Of a DNA stretch of 13,381 nt, positions 1 through 7,929 are shown piece by piece. The DNA is taken from the NCBI GenBank assembly GCA_002725445.1, contig PBPD01000021.1, positions 1 to 13,381 of the forward strand. Reading direction: 5' to 3'. The notes below the pieces were generated by a model, which did no database searches, was not told where the DNA came from, and saw only the letters and a program-made list of their open reading frames with translations. The DNA is from Rickettsiales bacterium. Lineage in GTDB: Bacteria > Pseudomonadota > Alphaproteobacteria > Rickettsiales > UBA3002. The position numbers were made by a program, and so were the translations under genes. Position 1 is the first letter of the stretch; every line of letters begins with the position of its first letter.

Positions 1-278
1 GCACGTTGATTTTGCGCGGCGAATACGAGCAAAATGCAGAAGACACACAAAAGGCACTGCAAGGCCAGTTTGCGAAAAGCGGTGCGTTTGAGCACACACT
101 CGCGTTACCTGTTGGCACATCGGAAGACGAGATTGAAGCGTCATATGATGACGGTAAACTGGAAATTCGTGTGCCAAAACTGGTCGATGTAGCCGATGGT
201 AAAACCGTGAAGATACGTAAATCGGCATCGTCCAAAAAAACATCATCTGGCAGTAGCAGCAGCAAAAAAGCCGCCTGA
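1..278 (+). CDS. Hsp20/alpha-crystallin small heat-shock protein, 3' part
   Basis: ATP-independent holdase chaperone of the Hsp20 family, which forms cytoplasmic oligomers that bind unfolding proteins. Only the C-terminal 91 codons are visible; the reading frame is open to the window edge (first full codon at 3), so the true start lies upstream. The visible part begins inside the alpha-crystallin domain at ILRGEYEQ, continues with a FEHTLALPVG strand and the DEIEASYDDGKLEIRVPK strand pair, and has a V-K-I tripeptide near the end like the oligomerising I-x-I motif. The last 20 residues are Ser/Lys-rich and disordered-looking, ending KKAA. The gene converges on chaB, with two hairpins between them. 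Family assignment is secure from motifs; which hsp paralogue it is cannot be said. Confidence 0.88.
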   Translation, partial: TLILRGEYEQNAEDTQKALQGQFAKSGAFEHTLALPVGTSEDEIEASYDDGKLEIRVPKLVDVADGKTVKIRKSASSKKTSSGSSSSKKAA

Positions 279-302
279 GCCAGACAAAGAACACTCCCGA
301 GC

Positions 303-332
303 GTGGCGTGCACACATGGATGTGCACGCTAC
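303..332 (+). terminator. hairpin downstream of hsp20
   Basis: Perfect 9-bp inverted repeat, GCGTGCACA (306-314) and TGTGCACGC (321-329), around a 6-base loop, extendable by a wobble and two more pairs (303-305 with 330-332). It starts about 25 bases after the hsp20 stop codon. There is no T-run behind it, so it could be a mRNA 3'-end stabiliser or a non-canonical terminator rather than a classic intrinsic terminator. Confidence 0.4.
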
Positions 333-348
333 AATCTCGGGGGTTGCA

Positions 349-383
349 ACAGCACCCCGTATGATCGCCATGCGGGGTGTTGT
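349..383. terminator. GC-rich hairpin between convergent hsp20 and chaB
   Basis: A 14-bp stem with two G-T wobbles pairs 349-362 (ACAGCACCCCGTAT) with 370-383 (ATGCGGGGTGTTGT) around a 7-base loop. Its place between two converging genes (stops at 278 and 428) fits a shared terminator. Neither side carries a clear T-tract, so the terminator role is inferred from position and stem strength. Confidence 0.45.
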
Positions 384-427
384 GTATTGCAGTGAATAAA
401 AGCGAGTGGCGTTAAGTGACGCGACGG

Positions 428-664
428 TTACGCGGCTTCTTTTTTATGCCAGTCTCCGTCATCGCCTTTTTCGTATTTCTCTTTCACCGCCGACCATGCC
501 ACGCGGTGTGCCACTTCTTCGCGGTCAGCATCGCCCCGGCGGTCTTCGGCATCATCATATTCTTCCCACGCGCTATTAAACGCTTCCTTATATATTTCCT
601 GTGCATGGGGCGGCAGGTGGCCTGATACTTGTTGTGGTAAGTCACTTTTCGAATCATAGGGCAT
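428..664 (-). CDS. chaB: ChaB family protein
   Basis: Small soluble protein of 78 residues, the usual size for ChaB. It shows the family pattern through most of its length: MPYDSKSDLPQQVSGHLPPH, then AQEIYKEAFNSAWEEY, then the conserved REEVAHRVAWSAVKEKYEK near the C-terminus, followed by a short charged tail (GDDGDWHKKEAA). E. coli ChaB was named as a regulator of the ChaA cation antiporter, but no chaA is in this window and the biochemical role of the family is poorly defined. The start is well supported by AGGAGAGG seven bases before the ATG. It is transcribed towards hsp20 and away from the chemoreceptor unit. Confidence 0.9.
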   Translation of the reverse strand: MPYDSKSDLPQQVSGHLPPHAQEIYKEAFNSAWEEYDDAEDRRGDADREEVAHRVAWSAVKEKYEKGDDGDWHKKEAA

Positions 665-816
665 AAACCTCTCCTTTAATTAAGTTTTACGCGTGAAAGA
701 TGACACTCTGCGCATAAAAAAGCGATGGTGTGACAGGCCAGAGAGCCTTGCTGTGTTTGGGCTTATGCGTAACGGAATGAACCAACGCTATTTTCGTGTG
801 AAATTAGTGCAACGTT

Positions 817-825
817 TGCTATAAT
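817..825 (+). promoter_or_regulatory. extended -10 promoter of the chemoreceptor unit
   Basis: The sequence TGCTATAAT is a consensus extended -10 element (TG at 817-818, TATAAT at 820-825), with no good -35 at 16-18 bases upstream, as is common for extended -10 promoters. Transcription would begin near 832, giving a leader of about 17 bases with the AGGAGAGGG ribosome site of the first gene at 840-848. Confidence 0.6.
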
Positions 826-848
826 CGCTCTCCATAATAGGAGAGGGA

Positions 849-1142
849 ATGAAACGCCCGGAGATATATCTGCCACTCGCACTGATTGCTTTGCTTATGT
901 TACCTGTGCTTTATGCTACTTATGGTTCGCCAAAAGAAGGCTGGGTGTTTGCGAAATATCCTGATGAAAACATTCCTGCGTTTGTGGTTGCATCGGCTTA
1001 CGTGGATGCGATTGCAGACAGCTCCGCCGAGCGCAATAGCGTGACGGTTAAGATACATAACGACGCACAAAAACAGCAATTGCGCGCATCCGGTGCGTGG
1101 CTATTCGATGTACAGGGAGTACCATTATGTTTGCAGCCTTAA
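849..1142 (+). CDS. small membrane-anchored protein of unknown function
   Basis: A 97-residue protein that I do not recognise. Residues about 7-24 (YLPLALIALLMLPVLYATY) form one hydrophobic segment following a short Lys/Arg-containing start, so it is probably an uncleaved N-terminal anchor with the remainder in the periplasm. The rest is a small mixed domain (AFVVASAYVDAI, then NSVTVKIHN, then GAWLFDVQG), with a single Cys four residues from the end. The ribosome site AGGAGAGGG is directly before the ATG and an extended -10 promoter lies just upstream, so expression is well supported. Its end overlaps the chemoreceptor start by 16 bases, implying translational coupling and possibly a joint role, for example as an accessory to the receptor. 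That role is inference only. Confidence 0.7.
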   Translation: MKRPEIYLPLALIALLMLPVLYATYGSPKEGWVFAKYPDENIPAFVVASAYVDAIADSSAERNSVTVKIHNDAQKQQLRASGAWLFDVQGVPLCLQP

Positions 1143-2608
1143 AGTCCGGCAATTTGGACGTGCCGAGCATTCAAGCGAGCGGCGCACAATTCTTGCGCTA
1201 TTATATTTTGCTTCATTTTCCTGTTGTATGGGGGGTGAGCGTATTACTTGAATCGCAGAATACTGTGGTGCTTGGTGCGAGTGCGTTAGTGGCTGCATTG
1301 GCGTGGGCTATGCCTGCGATTTCGCGCAATAAGGAACTGGTCAACAACATGCTGGCCGTGTTGCTGATGGGGCAGGTGATGCTGCTGGTGGCGGCGTTCA
1401 AAGGCCACCCATGGCAGATCGATATTCACATGTATTTCTTCGCTGCACTTGGCATGCTGGCCATTCTGATTAGCTGGACGGCAATCCTGTTCGCTACATT
1501 GGCGGTCGCGGTGCATCACTTGCTGGTCTATGTGCTGGTGCCTGAATATGTCTTCCCCACAGCAGGTAGCTTTGGGCGCGTGTTCCTGCACGCGTTTGTG
1601 GTGGTGCTGGAAGCAGGTGTGCTGATTGTGCTCACCTATCTGATGCGCAGCGCATTTGCATCAGCCGTAGAAGCGCAACAACGCGCCGAGGAAGCATTGG
1701 TAGAATTGCGCAATAAAACCAAAGCCAACGAAGAAATGCGTGCTGCCGCAGAAGAAGGCCGTCGTGAGTTGATGAATAGCATGGCGGATTCGTTTGAAGC
1801 GAATGTGCAGCAAACCGTGGATCGTGTAGCGCAAACCACAGCCAAATTGGCGAAGCTGGCTGGCGCCATGCTGATGTTGGCGCGCGAGATCAAGCGCGAG
1901 TCGGAAAATGTGTCTAACGCCAGTACGGATGCAGCGGCCAACACCTCCGGCGTTGCCTCGGCAACCGAAGAGCTGACCGCGTCTATCCGCGAGATCAGCG
2001 AGCAGGTGCAGCGTACTACCAGCATTGCAGGGCAGGCGGTGCAACAGTCCGAGCGCACCTCAGAAGTGGTAGCGCATTTGTCGAAAAACTCCAACCAGAT
2101 CGTAGAGATTATCGAGCTGATTAACACGATCGCCGGGCAGATTAACTTGCTGGCGCTGAATGCGACCATCGAGTCAGCGCGTGCAGGTGAGGCCGGGCGT
2201 GGGTTTGCCGTGGTGGCCAACGAGGTGAAGAACCTCGCTACCCAAACCGCTAACGCGACCGAGCAGATTACCAGTCAGATTCAGTCAATGATTGGCGTGT
2301 CGAACGAGGCAGAGCAAAGCATCAATTCGATTCGCGAAGTCATCAACGAAATTAATGGCTCAACCTCGGGTGTTGCAGCGGCAGTGGAAGAGCAGTCGGC
2401 AGCCACCAATGAAATCTCGTTCATGGTGCAAAAAACATCGGAAGGTACCAGCGACATTTCGCGCACCATTGCAGCCGTGCATAGCAGTGTGGAAGAGAGC
2501 GAGTCGATGTTTACGGAAGTGGAATCGATGGCCAACGATCTGGCACAACAGGTCGATGCATTGCGTGAGCAAGCTGATAACTTTATGAAGACGGTTCGCG
2601 AGGGGTAA
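1127..2608 (+). CDS. methyl-accepting chemotaxis protein with polytopic membrane sensor
   Basis: Chemoreceptor of 493 residues that would signal to CheA/CheW. Residues about 22-175 are strongly hydrophobic with roughly six membrane spans, instead of the usual two spans flanking a periplasmic domain. This region holds HPWQ (94-97) and HMYFF (101-105), motifs shared by a group of alphaproteobacterial receptors and kinases. A helix (178-215) links to a cytoplasmic coiled coil, whose hairpin tip (about 331-368) reads LINTIAGQINLLALNAT then ESARAGEAGRGFAVVANEVK, the hallmark MCP signalling sequence. No clear HAMP domain and no C-terminal NWETF-like tether are visible. I chose the ATG at 1127 because GGGAG lies eight bases upstream; the in-frame GTG at 1097 has no such site. 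It overlaps the aminotransferase start by one base. Confidence 0.9.
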   Translation: MFAALKSGNLDVPSIQASGAQFLRYYILLHFPVVWGVSVLLESQNTVVLGASALVAALAWAMPAISRNKELVNNMLAVLLMGQVMLLVAAFKGHPWQIDIHMYFFAALGMLAILISWTAILFATLAVAVHHLLVYVLVPEYVFPTAGSFGRVFLHAFVVVLEAGVLIVLTYLMRSAFASAVEAQQRAEEALVELRNKTKANEEMRAAAEEGRRELMNSMADSFEANVQQTVDRVAQTTAKLAKLAGAMLMLAREIKRESENVSNASTDAAANTSGVASATEELTASIREISEQVQRTTSIAGQAVQQSERTSEVVAHLSKNSNQIVEIIELINTIAGQINLLALNATIESARAGEAGRGFAVVANEVKNLATQTANATEQITSQIQSMIGVSNEAEQSINSIREVINEINGSTSGVAAAVEEQSAATNEISFMVQKTSEGTSDISRTIAAVHSSVEESESMFTEVESMANDLAQQVDALREQADNFMKTVREG

Positions 2609-3876
2609 TGCAGCCTGAATTCCGCACGATTGAAAAATCGGCTACGTTACTACTCAATGAGCAATCACGTGCGTTAGAGCAAGCGGGCAAACAGGTCTTT
2701 GCGTTTGGATTCGGCCAGTCGCCATTTCCGCCTTTTGCGCCTGCGGTGGAAAGCCTGAAAGTACATGCCGGACGCAAAGAATATTCGCCTGTGCAGGGGC
2801 TTGCGCCATTGCGCGAGCAGGTTGCTTCGTTTCATACCCATTACGACCAGGTGGATTACAGCGCCGATAATGTGCTGATTGCGCCGGGCTCTAAATTGCT
2901 GCTATATGCTGCGATGGCAGCCTATGCCCATGCGCGCGTGCTTGTGCCGGCACCGGCATGGGTGTCGTATGCGCCGCAAGCGATGCTGATAGGGCACGAG
3001 GTGGTGCGTTTGCCGGTGACACTGGAGGATGATTGGCGGGTGACGCCCGAAATTCTCGAAGAAGCCATGCATAACCATCCGCCGCATGTGCCGGTACTTA
3101 TGGTGCTCAACTATCCGGGCAACCCCAGCGGCACCAGCTATACGGACGAACAGCTCAAGGCGCTGGCCGAGGTGCTGGAACGGCATCAGATTATGGTGAT
3201 CTCTGACGAGATTTACGGCTTGCTACATCATGAAGGAGCGCATGTGTCGCTCGCGCAGTATTACCCGCAAGGTACGTTTGTGACGGGCGGGTTGTCTAAA
3301 TGGTGTGGGGCAGGTGGCTGGCGTTTGGGTGTGGGGCTAATGCATGACAGTTTCCGCCACCGTGCGGGCTTCAAAGATGCCATGTTGGGTATTGCGTCGG
3401 AAACCTATTCCTGTGCGCCGGTGCCCGTGCAATGGGCCGCGCTCGATGCCTATGCGCCCGGCGAGGCGCTGGATGGGTTTTTGCAGGCGCAACGTGCGGC
3501 ACTTGGGTGGATAGGTCGCTGGTCAGCTGCGCATTTGCGCGAGGCAGGGGCGCTTGTGGCTGAGCCGCAGGGCGGGTTTTATCTGTTTGTCGATTTCACG
3601 CCGTTCACCGAGGCGTTTGCCGCCAAAGGCTTGCACAGCAGCGCGGATGTATGTGCTGCATTGCTGGATGAAACAGGCGTAGCGATTTTGCCGGGCGAAG
3701 CCTTTGGCATGCCTGCGTCGCATATATGTGCGCGTCTGGCGTTTGTGGATTTTGATGGTGCCGCTGTGCTTGAGGCTGCTCGCGCCGAAGCCCCAAACGA
3801 TGCTTGGCTGGAGACGCATTTTGCGACAATGCGCAAAGGCATCACCACATTGGCAGAGTGGTTGCGCGCGCTTTGA
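2608..3876 (+). CDS. PLP-dependent class I/II aminotransferase
   Basis: Aspartate-aminotransferase-fold enzyme of 422 residues, a typical family length. Visible signatures are the EYSPVQGLAPLRE substrate-entry strand (58-70), NYPGNPSGT with Asn172, SDEIYGLL with Asp200 and Tyr203 that contact PLP, the Schiff-base Lys231 in GGLSKWCGAGGWRLG with the phosphate-binding Arg239, and a late ARLAFVDFD segment supplying the substrate-carboxylate Arg. This supports an active transaminase, but the substrate cannot be read from sequence; aspartate/prephenate or another amino acid are all possible. The ATG at 2608 shares a base with the chemoreceptor stop (TAATG), so translation is probably coupled. It converges with the TVP38 gene only two bases further on. 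Confidence 0.9.
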   Translation: MQPEFRTIEKSATLLLNEQSRALEQAGKQVFAFGFGQSPFPPFAPAVESLKVHAGRKEYSPVQGLAPLREQVASFHTHYDQVDYSADNVLIAPGSKLLLYAAMAAYAHARVLVPAPAWVSYAPQAMLIGHEVVRLPVTLEDDWRVTPEILEEAMHNHPPHVPVLMVLNYPGNPSGTSYTDEQLKALAEVLERHQIMVISDEIYGLLHHEGAHVSLAQYYPQGTFVTGGLSKWCGAGGWRLGVGLMHDSFRHRAGFKDAMLGIASETYSCAPVPVQWAALDAYAPGEALDGFLQAQRAALGWIGRWSAAHLREAGALVAEPQGGFYLFVDFTPFTEAFAAKGLHSSADVCAALLDETGVAILPGEAFGMPASHICARLAFVDFDGAAVLEAARAEAPNDAWLETHFATMRKGITTLAEWLRAL

Positions 3877-3878
3877 TG

Positions 3879-4592
3879 TTAGGATGCGTCGGCTTTCGCG
3901 ACGTCTTTTGCTTCGTCCTCTTTGCCCAGATGGCGCATAGCGTAGCGCAGCAATAATGGCAGGCCACCCAGCAAACACAGGGCAAATATCACATCCCATG
4001 ACAAAATGTCCGACATGGTTTTGATGGTGGCAAGGCGTGTGCCTGCAAATACATAGACCGCCAGAATGGGTAAGCTACCAATCAGGGTGATAAACGAGAA
4101 TACGCGTGTTTTCATACTGGAGAGGCCGGCGGCCAAATTGATCAGCCAGTAAGGCACAATCGGTGTGACGCGCAGCGCAAACAGATAATAAGCACCGTCC
4201 TTTTCAACACCGCGATTTACCTTTTTAATACGCTCGTCCAGATGCCCGGCAAATAAGGGAGCCAGCACATAGCGCGACAACCAGAAGGCAAGCGTAGCGC
4301 CCAGCACATTGAACAGCATGATAACGGCAATGCCAGGTGCAAAGCCAAACAAGGCGCCTGCTGCGAGGGCAAAAATGGCTGAGACAGGTATATTAAGTGC
4401 GAGGGTGAGCGTGTAGACGAGGCCGAATATGAGTAGCGTAACCAACGGTGCATCTTCATACTGGCTGGCCAGCATCACGTGGTTTTCTTTGAAATTTTGT
4501 ACACTCAGCCATTGAGGGCCGCCAAACGCAAAAAACGCACCCATTAGCGCGCCGATTGCAAGTATTACCATAATGTTTCGCCATTTAAGCAT
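3879..4592 (-). CDS. TVP38/TMEM64 family membrane protein
   Basis: Integral inner-membrane protein of 237 residues from the SNARE-associated/DedA-related (VTT domain) superfamily; members are implicated in lipid scrambling or membrane homeostasis, but this one's function is not known. An N-terminal span (about 7-23) is followed by the conserved re-entrant core, LNIPVSAIFALAAGALFG with FNVLGATLAFWLSRY, and then RVTPIVPYWLINLAAGLS, a typical family block. Two further spans precede a charged tail (GKEDEAKDVAKADAS). I chose the ATG at 4592: the frame stays open to 4775, but the extra 61 residues are polar, unlike the family, and extend across the start region of the divergent aldo/keto reductase. 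The ribosome site is weak. Confidence 0.87.
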   Translation of the reverse strand: MLKWRNIMVILAIGALMGAFFAFGGPQWLSVQNFKENHVMLASQYEDAPLVTLLIFGLVYTLTLALNIPVSAIFALAAGALFGFAPGIAVIMLFNVLGATLAFWLSRYVLAPLFAGHLDERIKKVNRGVEKDGAYYLFALRVTPIVPYWLINLAAGLSSMKTRVFSFITLIGSLPILAVYVFAGTRLATIKTMSDILSWDVIFALCLLGGLPLLLRYAMRHLGKEDEAKDVAKADAS

Positions 4593-4760
4593 AATGCCAT
4601 CTTGCCCCAGCTTACGTGAAATACCTATTCGGCAAGTGGTGCTAAAAGCATCAAGGCGCGATAAAGAGTGTTGCAGAAACAGTCTTGTGCAAAATCTGCT
4701 ATGGCGTTGCGCATCGCCAGCTTTTATAGCTTGGGCGGTAGAAAAATACAGGAGGTTGTT

Positions 4761-5792
4761 ATGGAAATGCGTCAATTAGGCAAGTCGGGTCTGCATGTGC
4801 CGGCACTCAGTTTTGGCACGGGTACGTTCGGCGGCACCAACGAATTCTTCGAGAAATGGGGGCAGACCGATGTGGATGAAGCCTCGCGCCTGATCGATAT
4901 TTGTCTGGAGCACGGGCTGAATTTTTTCGACACGGCGGATATTTATTCGGGCGGTGCGTCTGAGGAGATTCTGGGCGCAGCACTCAAAGGCCGTCGCGAT
5001 CAGGCATTGATTTCGACCAAAGCCACCTTTGGCACAGGTGATGGGCCAAACAATCGCGGTTCGTCACGGCATTACCTCATCCGTGCGTGCGAGGCTAGCC
5101 TCAAGCGTTTGGGCACTGACTACATTGATGTCTATTTCATGCATGGTTTTGATGGCAAGACCCCGGTGGAAGAAACCCTGCGCGCGCTCGACGATCTGAT
5201 CACCGCGGGTAAGATTCGCTATATCGGTTGCTCGAATTTCTCTGGCTGGCATGTGATGAAATCGCTCGCGGCTTGCGAGAAATACGGGCTGGCACGTTAC
5301 GTGGCGCATCAGGCCTATTACTCGCTGGTGGGGCGCGATTATGAATGGGAGCTGATGCCCGTGGCGGCCGATCAGGGGTTAGGCACTATGGTGTGGAGCC
5401 CGCTTGGCTGGGGACGCCTGACCGGCAAGATACGCCGCGATCAGCCAATGCAGGACGGCCGCATCAAACAAGGCGATGACACAGGCGGCCCACAGGTGGA
5501 GGGGGAGTATCTCTACGACGTGGTGGACGCGCTGGCGGAAGTGGCCGAAGAGGTTGATAAAACCATTCCGCAAGTGGCGCTCAACTGGTTGCTGCAACGC
5601 CCAACCATTGCCAATGTGGTGGTGGGTGCCCGCAACGAAGAGCAGCTGAAGCAAAATCTGGGCGCGGTCGGTTGGAGTTTGACCGCTGAGCAGGTCGCCA
5701 AGCTGGACAAGGCGAGCCACAAACACCCTGCCTATCCGTACTGGCATCAAATGCAGTCAGACGACATCAACCCTAAACCGGTTGCATGGTAG
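4761..5792 (+). CDS. aldo/keto reductase
   Basis: NADPH-dependent oxidoreductase with the AKR (alpha/beta)8 barrel, 343 residues. The start motif MRQLGKSGLHVPALSFGTGTFGG is typical. The catalytic tetrad is visible as Asp57 and Tyr62 (FFDTADIYS), Lys87 (ISTKATFG) and His128 (YFMHGFD). IRYIGCSNFSGWH and the late cofactor segment VVVGARNEEQLKQNL complete the pattern. It resembles the aryl-alcohol/YdhF/Tas-like branch of bacterial AKRs, but the substrate is unknown. The start at 4761 is fixed by an AGGAGG ribosome site six bases upstream; the frame extends to 4668 but without comparable support. It is divergent from the TVP38 gene and converges on the ZIP-like gene 30 bases away. Confidence 0.92.
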   Translation: MEMRQLGKSGLHVPALSFGTGTFGGTNEFFEKWGQTDVDEASRLIDICLEHGLNFFDTADIYSGGASEEILGAALKGRRDQALISTKATFGTGDGPNNRGSSRHYLIRACEASLKRLGTDYIDVYFMHGFDGKTPVEETLRALDDLITAGKIRYIGCSNFSGWHVMKSLAACEKYGLARYVAHQAYYSLVGRDYEWELMPVAADQGLGTMVWSPLGWGRLTGKIRRDQPMQDGRIKQGDDTGGPQVEGEYLYDVVDALAEVAEEVDKTIPQVALNWLLQRPTIANVVVGARNEEQLKQNLGAVGWSLTAEQVAKLDKASHKHPAYPYWHQMQSDDINPKPVAW

Positions 5793-5822
5793 ACTTCTGG
5801 CCAAGGTGTGGCTGGCGGCGCA

Positions 5823-6530
5823 TTACCCAATAATAGCGTGGCCAGCCATGCCGACCATAAAGCCAATGACTGCGCCCAAAGGTGGTGCCCAGCTTTGCTG
5901 TAGCGGCACGTTTGGTGCGACATCTTCAAAAATCAGATACAGAATGCCGCCTGCACAAAAGGTCATCAACGTGCCCAATAGCATGGGGTGGCTGGCCAAT
6001 GCGAACGTGCCCACCAGCACATAGAGCGGGCCGGTCAGGCTAATGGCGGCAAATGCCAGCAACAGTTTGCGTGTGGACAGGTGGTTGCGTGCGTGAATCT
6101 CGCGGTAAGCATTGAAGCTTTCGGGCAAATTCTGCGCCGCGATAATCACCGCCATAAACACCGCCATCTCATATTGTTCGCCAATGATAGCGCCGATCAC
6201 CATTGCTTCGGGCATAAAATCCAGCAGCATCGCCATCAATTGCGAGATGCGCCATTGCTTGCGTGCCAGCACATAATCGACCAGCATAAACAGTACGCCG
6301 CCAGCAAAAAAGCTGGTGAGTGCCAGCCATGCGGGTTGTTTATTCATACCATCCGGCACCAAAACCAGTGCAACCGCGGCCAGCAATGCGCCGCCGCCAA
6401 AGGCAATAATGGTATGGCGCAATTCCTGCTCCAGCCAGCGCGGGCGCAGGTTTTCGCACGAAGCGAGGAGCGCACCCACAAAAATACTGCCACCTGCCAG
6501 AAGCGACAATAAAACAGCCTCCAGAATCAT
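5823..6530 (-). CDS. ZIP-like metal transporter family protein
   Basis: Membrane protein of 235 residues with about eight hydrophobic segments, resembling the ZIP (ZIP/GufA) divalent metal transporters. The two core helices carry DFMPEAMVIGAIIG (Asp104 to Glu108) and AAQNLPESF (Gln133 to Glu137), corresponding to the usual HNxPEG and HNxPE metal-site motifs, followed by GGILYLIFEDVAP. The usual His positions are Asp and Gln here, so metal preference or even transport may differ. I chose the ATG at 6530; 19 more in-frame residues upstream are polar and overlap the end of the exporter gene. It follows the Bcr/CflA-type gene by 37 bases in the same direction and is probably co-transcribed. Confidence 0.78.
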   Translation of the reverse strand: MILEAVLLSLLAGGSIFVGALLASCENLRPRWLEQELRHTIIAFGGGALLAAVALVLVPDGMNKQPAWLALTSFFAGGVLFMLVDYVLARKQWRISQLMAMLLDFMPEAMVIGAIIGEQYEMAVFMAVIIAAQNLPESFNAYREIHARNHLSTRKLLLAFAAISLTGPLYVLVGTFALASHPMLLGTLMTFCAGGILYLIFEDVAPNVPLQQSWAPPLGAVIGFMVGMAGHAIIG

Positions 6531-6567
6531 ATTTAGTCTCGGCTTTGTGTTCGGTTCATCCGTGCGG

Positions 6568-7812
6568 CTATGGCCGTGTGGTGGCAAACCGCATCAGGCC
6601 TAAGCTTAGGGAGGCGAGCACAAAGAAGCCAGCGATAAGTGGCAACAGGCTGTCGTGATATTGCTGCGAGATGAGTGTGCCGAGCGTGACCGAAACAATA
6701 GAGGAAACCGCACCCAAAAAAGCAGAGGCAATGCCCGCATGCTCACCCATGGGCTCCATGGCCAGCGCGTTAAGGTTGCCAAACAGCAGGCCAATGAAAA
6801 AGAATGCCAGCGGCATATAAACCATATAACTCCAGAAGGGTGTATCGCCATCATGCAGGGCGACCCAGCCTAAAAACAGAGCTGTTAGCACTAGCAGCGC
6901 TACGGACGCATTAAAAGAGATGCGACGCATGCCAAACCGTTTGACAATGGCGGAGTTGATGAGCGACGCCAGCCCGATCGATAAAGCGGTGAGGGCAAAG
7001 TAAAACGCGAACAGATCACCGGTGCGGAAATGGTCCTGAAACACCTGGCGCGCAGTGCTCAGATGAACAACCAGAATGCCGAATATCAGGCCAGAGCAAA
7101 GGGTGTAAACCACTGTGTCGCGGTTGGAGAGGACGGCGCACACCCCATGCCATACCACCGCGCGGGTAAACGCTTGCCGCTTGGCCATTGGCAGACTTTC
7201 GGCAAAACGCAGATGCATCCACAGCATGGCAAATAGCGAAATTGCAATGAACAAAATGAAGATGCCGCGCCAGTCTGCCACCCACATTACCCCTTGGCCA
7301 ATGGTGGGGGCGAGGGCGGGCACAAAAATGAATATCGCCATTATGATCGACATCACCCGTGCCATGTCGCGCCCGGCATAAAGATCGCGCGCAATGGCCA
7401 CTGTTACCACACGTGTGGCGGCCACGCCCACGCCCTGCAAGGCGCGGCCAAGCAGCATATAGGTGAAGCTGTCGGTCTGATAGCTGATCGCGCTGCCTGC
7501 CATAAAGATAAGCAGCCCGAGATAGATGCTGCGTTTACGGCCAAAACTATCCGATAGCGGGCCGTAGATGAGCTGGCCAATCGCAAAGCCGGCAAACAGG
7601 CTGCCGATGACAAATTGCGTGTCGTTAATATCGCTTACCTGCAAGGCCTCCCCCATGACGGACAGGGCAGGCAGAACCGTGTCGATCGACAGGGCGGTAA
7701 TTGCCATCAACAACGCCATTAGCAGCACAAACTCGGCAAATGGCATGCGTTGTGGGGCATCGCTTGCGGCGGCATTGGCTGCCAGATCAGGTGTATTGGA
7801 ATGTTGCATCAT
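6568..7812 (-). CDS. Bcr/CflA-type MFS multidrug exporter
   Basis: Major facilitator proton-coupled drug exporter of 414 residues in the inner membrane. After a 22-residue polar start, span 1 contains the signature ALSIDTVLPAL (Asp44). MFS motif A reads GPLSDSFGRKRS (84-95) in the loop between spans 2 and 3. LLGRALQGVGVAATRVVTVA then ARDLY matches the span 4 region of the Bcr/CflA group. Hydrophobic segments continue to the C-terminus, consistent with the expected 12 spans. Substrates such as bicyclomycin, chloramphenicol or sulfonamides are known for the family but cannot be assigned here. Two successive ATGs (7812 and 7809) are possible starts and no Shine-Dalgarno is visible; a TATAGT lies only three bases before the first ATG. 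Confidence 0.88.
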   Translation of the reverse strand: MMQHSNTPDLAANAAASDAPQRMPFAEFVLLMALLMAITALSIDTVLPALSVMGEALQVSDINDTQFVIGSLFAGFAIGQLIYGPLSDSFGRKRSIYLGLLIFMAGSAISYQTDSFTYMLLGRALQGVGVAATRVVTVAIARDLYAGRDMARVMSIIMAIFIFVPALAPTIGQGVMWVADWRGIFILFIAISLFAMLWMHLRFAESLPMAKRQAFTRAVVWHGVCAVLSNRDTVVYTLCSGLIFGILVVHLSTARQVFQDHFRTGDLFAFYFALTALSIGLASLINSAIVKRFGMRRISFNASVALLVLTALFLGWVALHDGDTPFWSYMVYMPLAFFFIGLLFGNLNALAMEPMGEHAGIASAFLGAVSSIVSVTLGTLISQQYHDSLLPLIAGFFVLASLSLGLMRFATTRP

Positions 7813-7815
7813 ACC

Positions 7816-7857
7816 ACTATACGCTTATTGCGGCTGTTCGCCTATCCGCATTGCGGA
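7816..7857 (-). promoter_or_regulatory. exporter -10 element and upstream palindrome
   Basis: On the minus strand TATAGT (7816-7821) sits three bases before the first exporter ATG. A 13-base palindrome, TCCGCATTGCGGA (7845-7857), lies just upstream of where the -35 would be, and the heptamer ATTGCGG is repeated at 7827-7833 and 7850-7856, 23 bases apart. This suggests a regulator-binding site between the divergent exporter and oxygenase genes. The -35 is poor, which would fit activator dependence. No regulator gene is adjacent. Confidence 0.35.
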
Positions 7858-7929
7858 AACAGACTTGTTATAGGGTGTGATCTGTGTTTTTTAACAATTT
7901 ATTATGACTTATCTGCTAAGGATAAAAGC

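Noticed and set aside
711..769. CGCATAA/TTATGCG inverted repeat upstream of chaB
   Set aside because: Only seven bases with a 45-base spacer and no match to promoter elements; too weak to call.
1097..1126. GTG start for the chemoreceptor
   Set aside because: The ATG at 1127 has GGGAG at suitable spacing; the ten extra residues have no support.
1636..2220. Minus-strand open frame opposite the chemoreceptor
   Set aside because: Composition is that of the antisense of a helical Ala/Glu-rich gene; no motifs or ribosome site.
4668..4760. Earlier start for the aldo/keto reductase
   Set aside because: AGGAGG precedes 4761 and the family motif MRQLGKSG begins there; the upstream residues have no ribosome site or homology pattern.
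4593..4775. N-terminal extension of the TVP38/TMEM64 protein to 4775 on the minus strand
   Set aside because: The extra 61 residues are polar and unlike the family, and would cross the divergent intergenic region into the start of the aldo/keto reductase gene.
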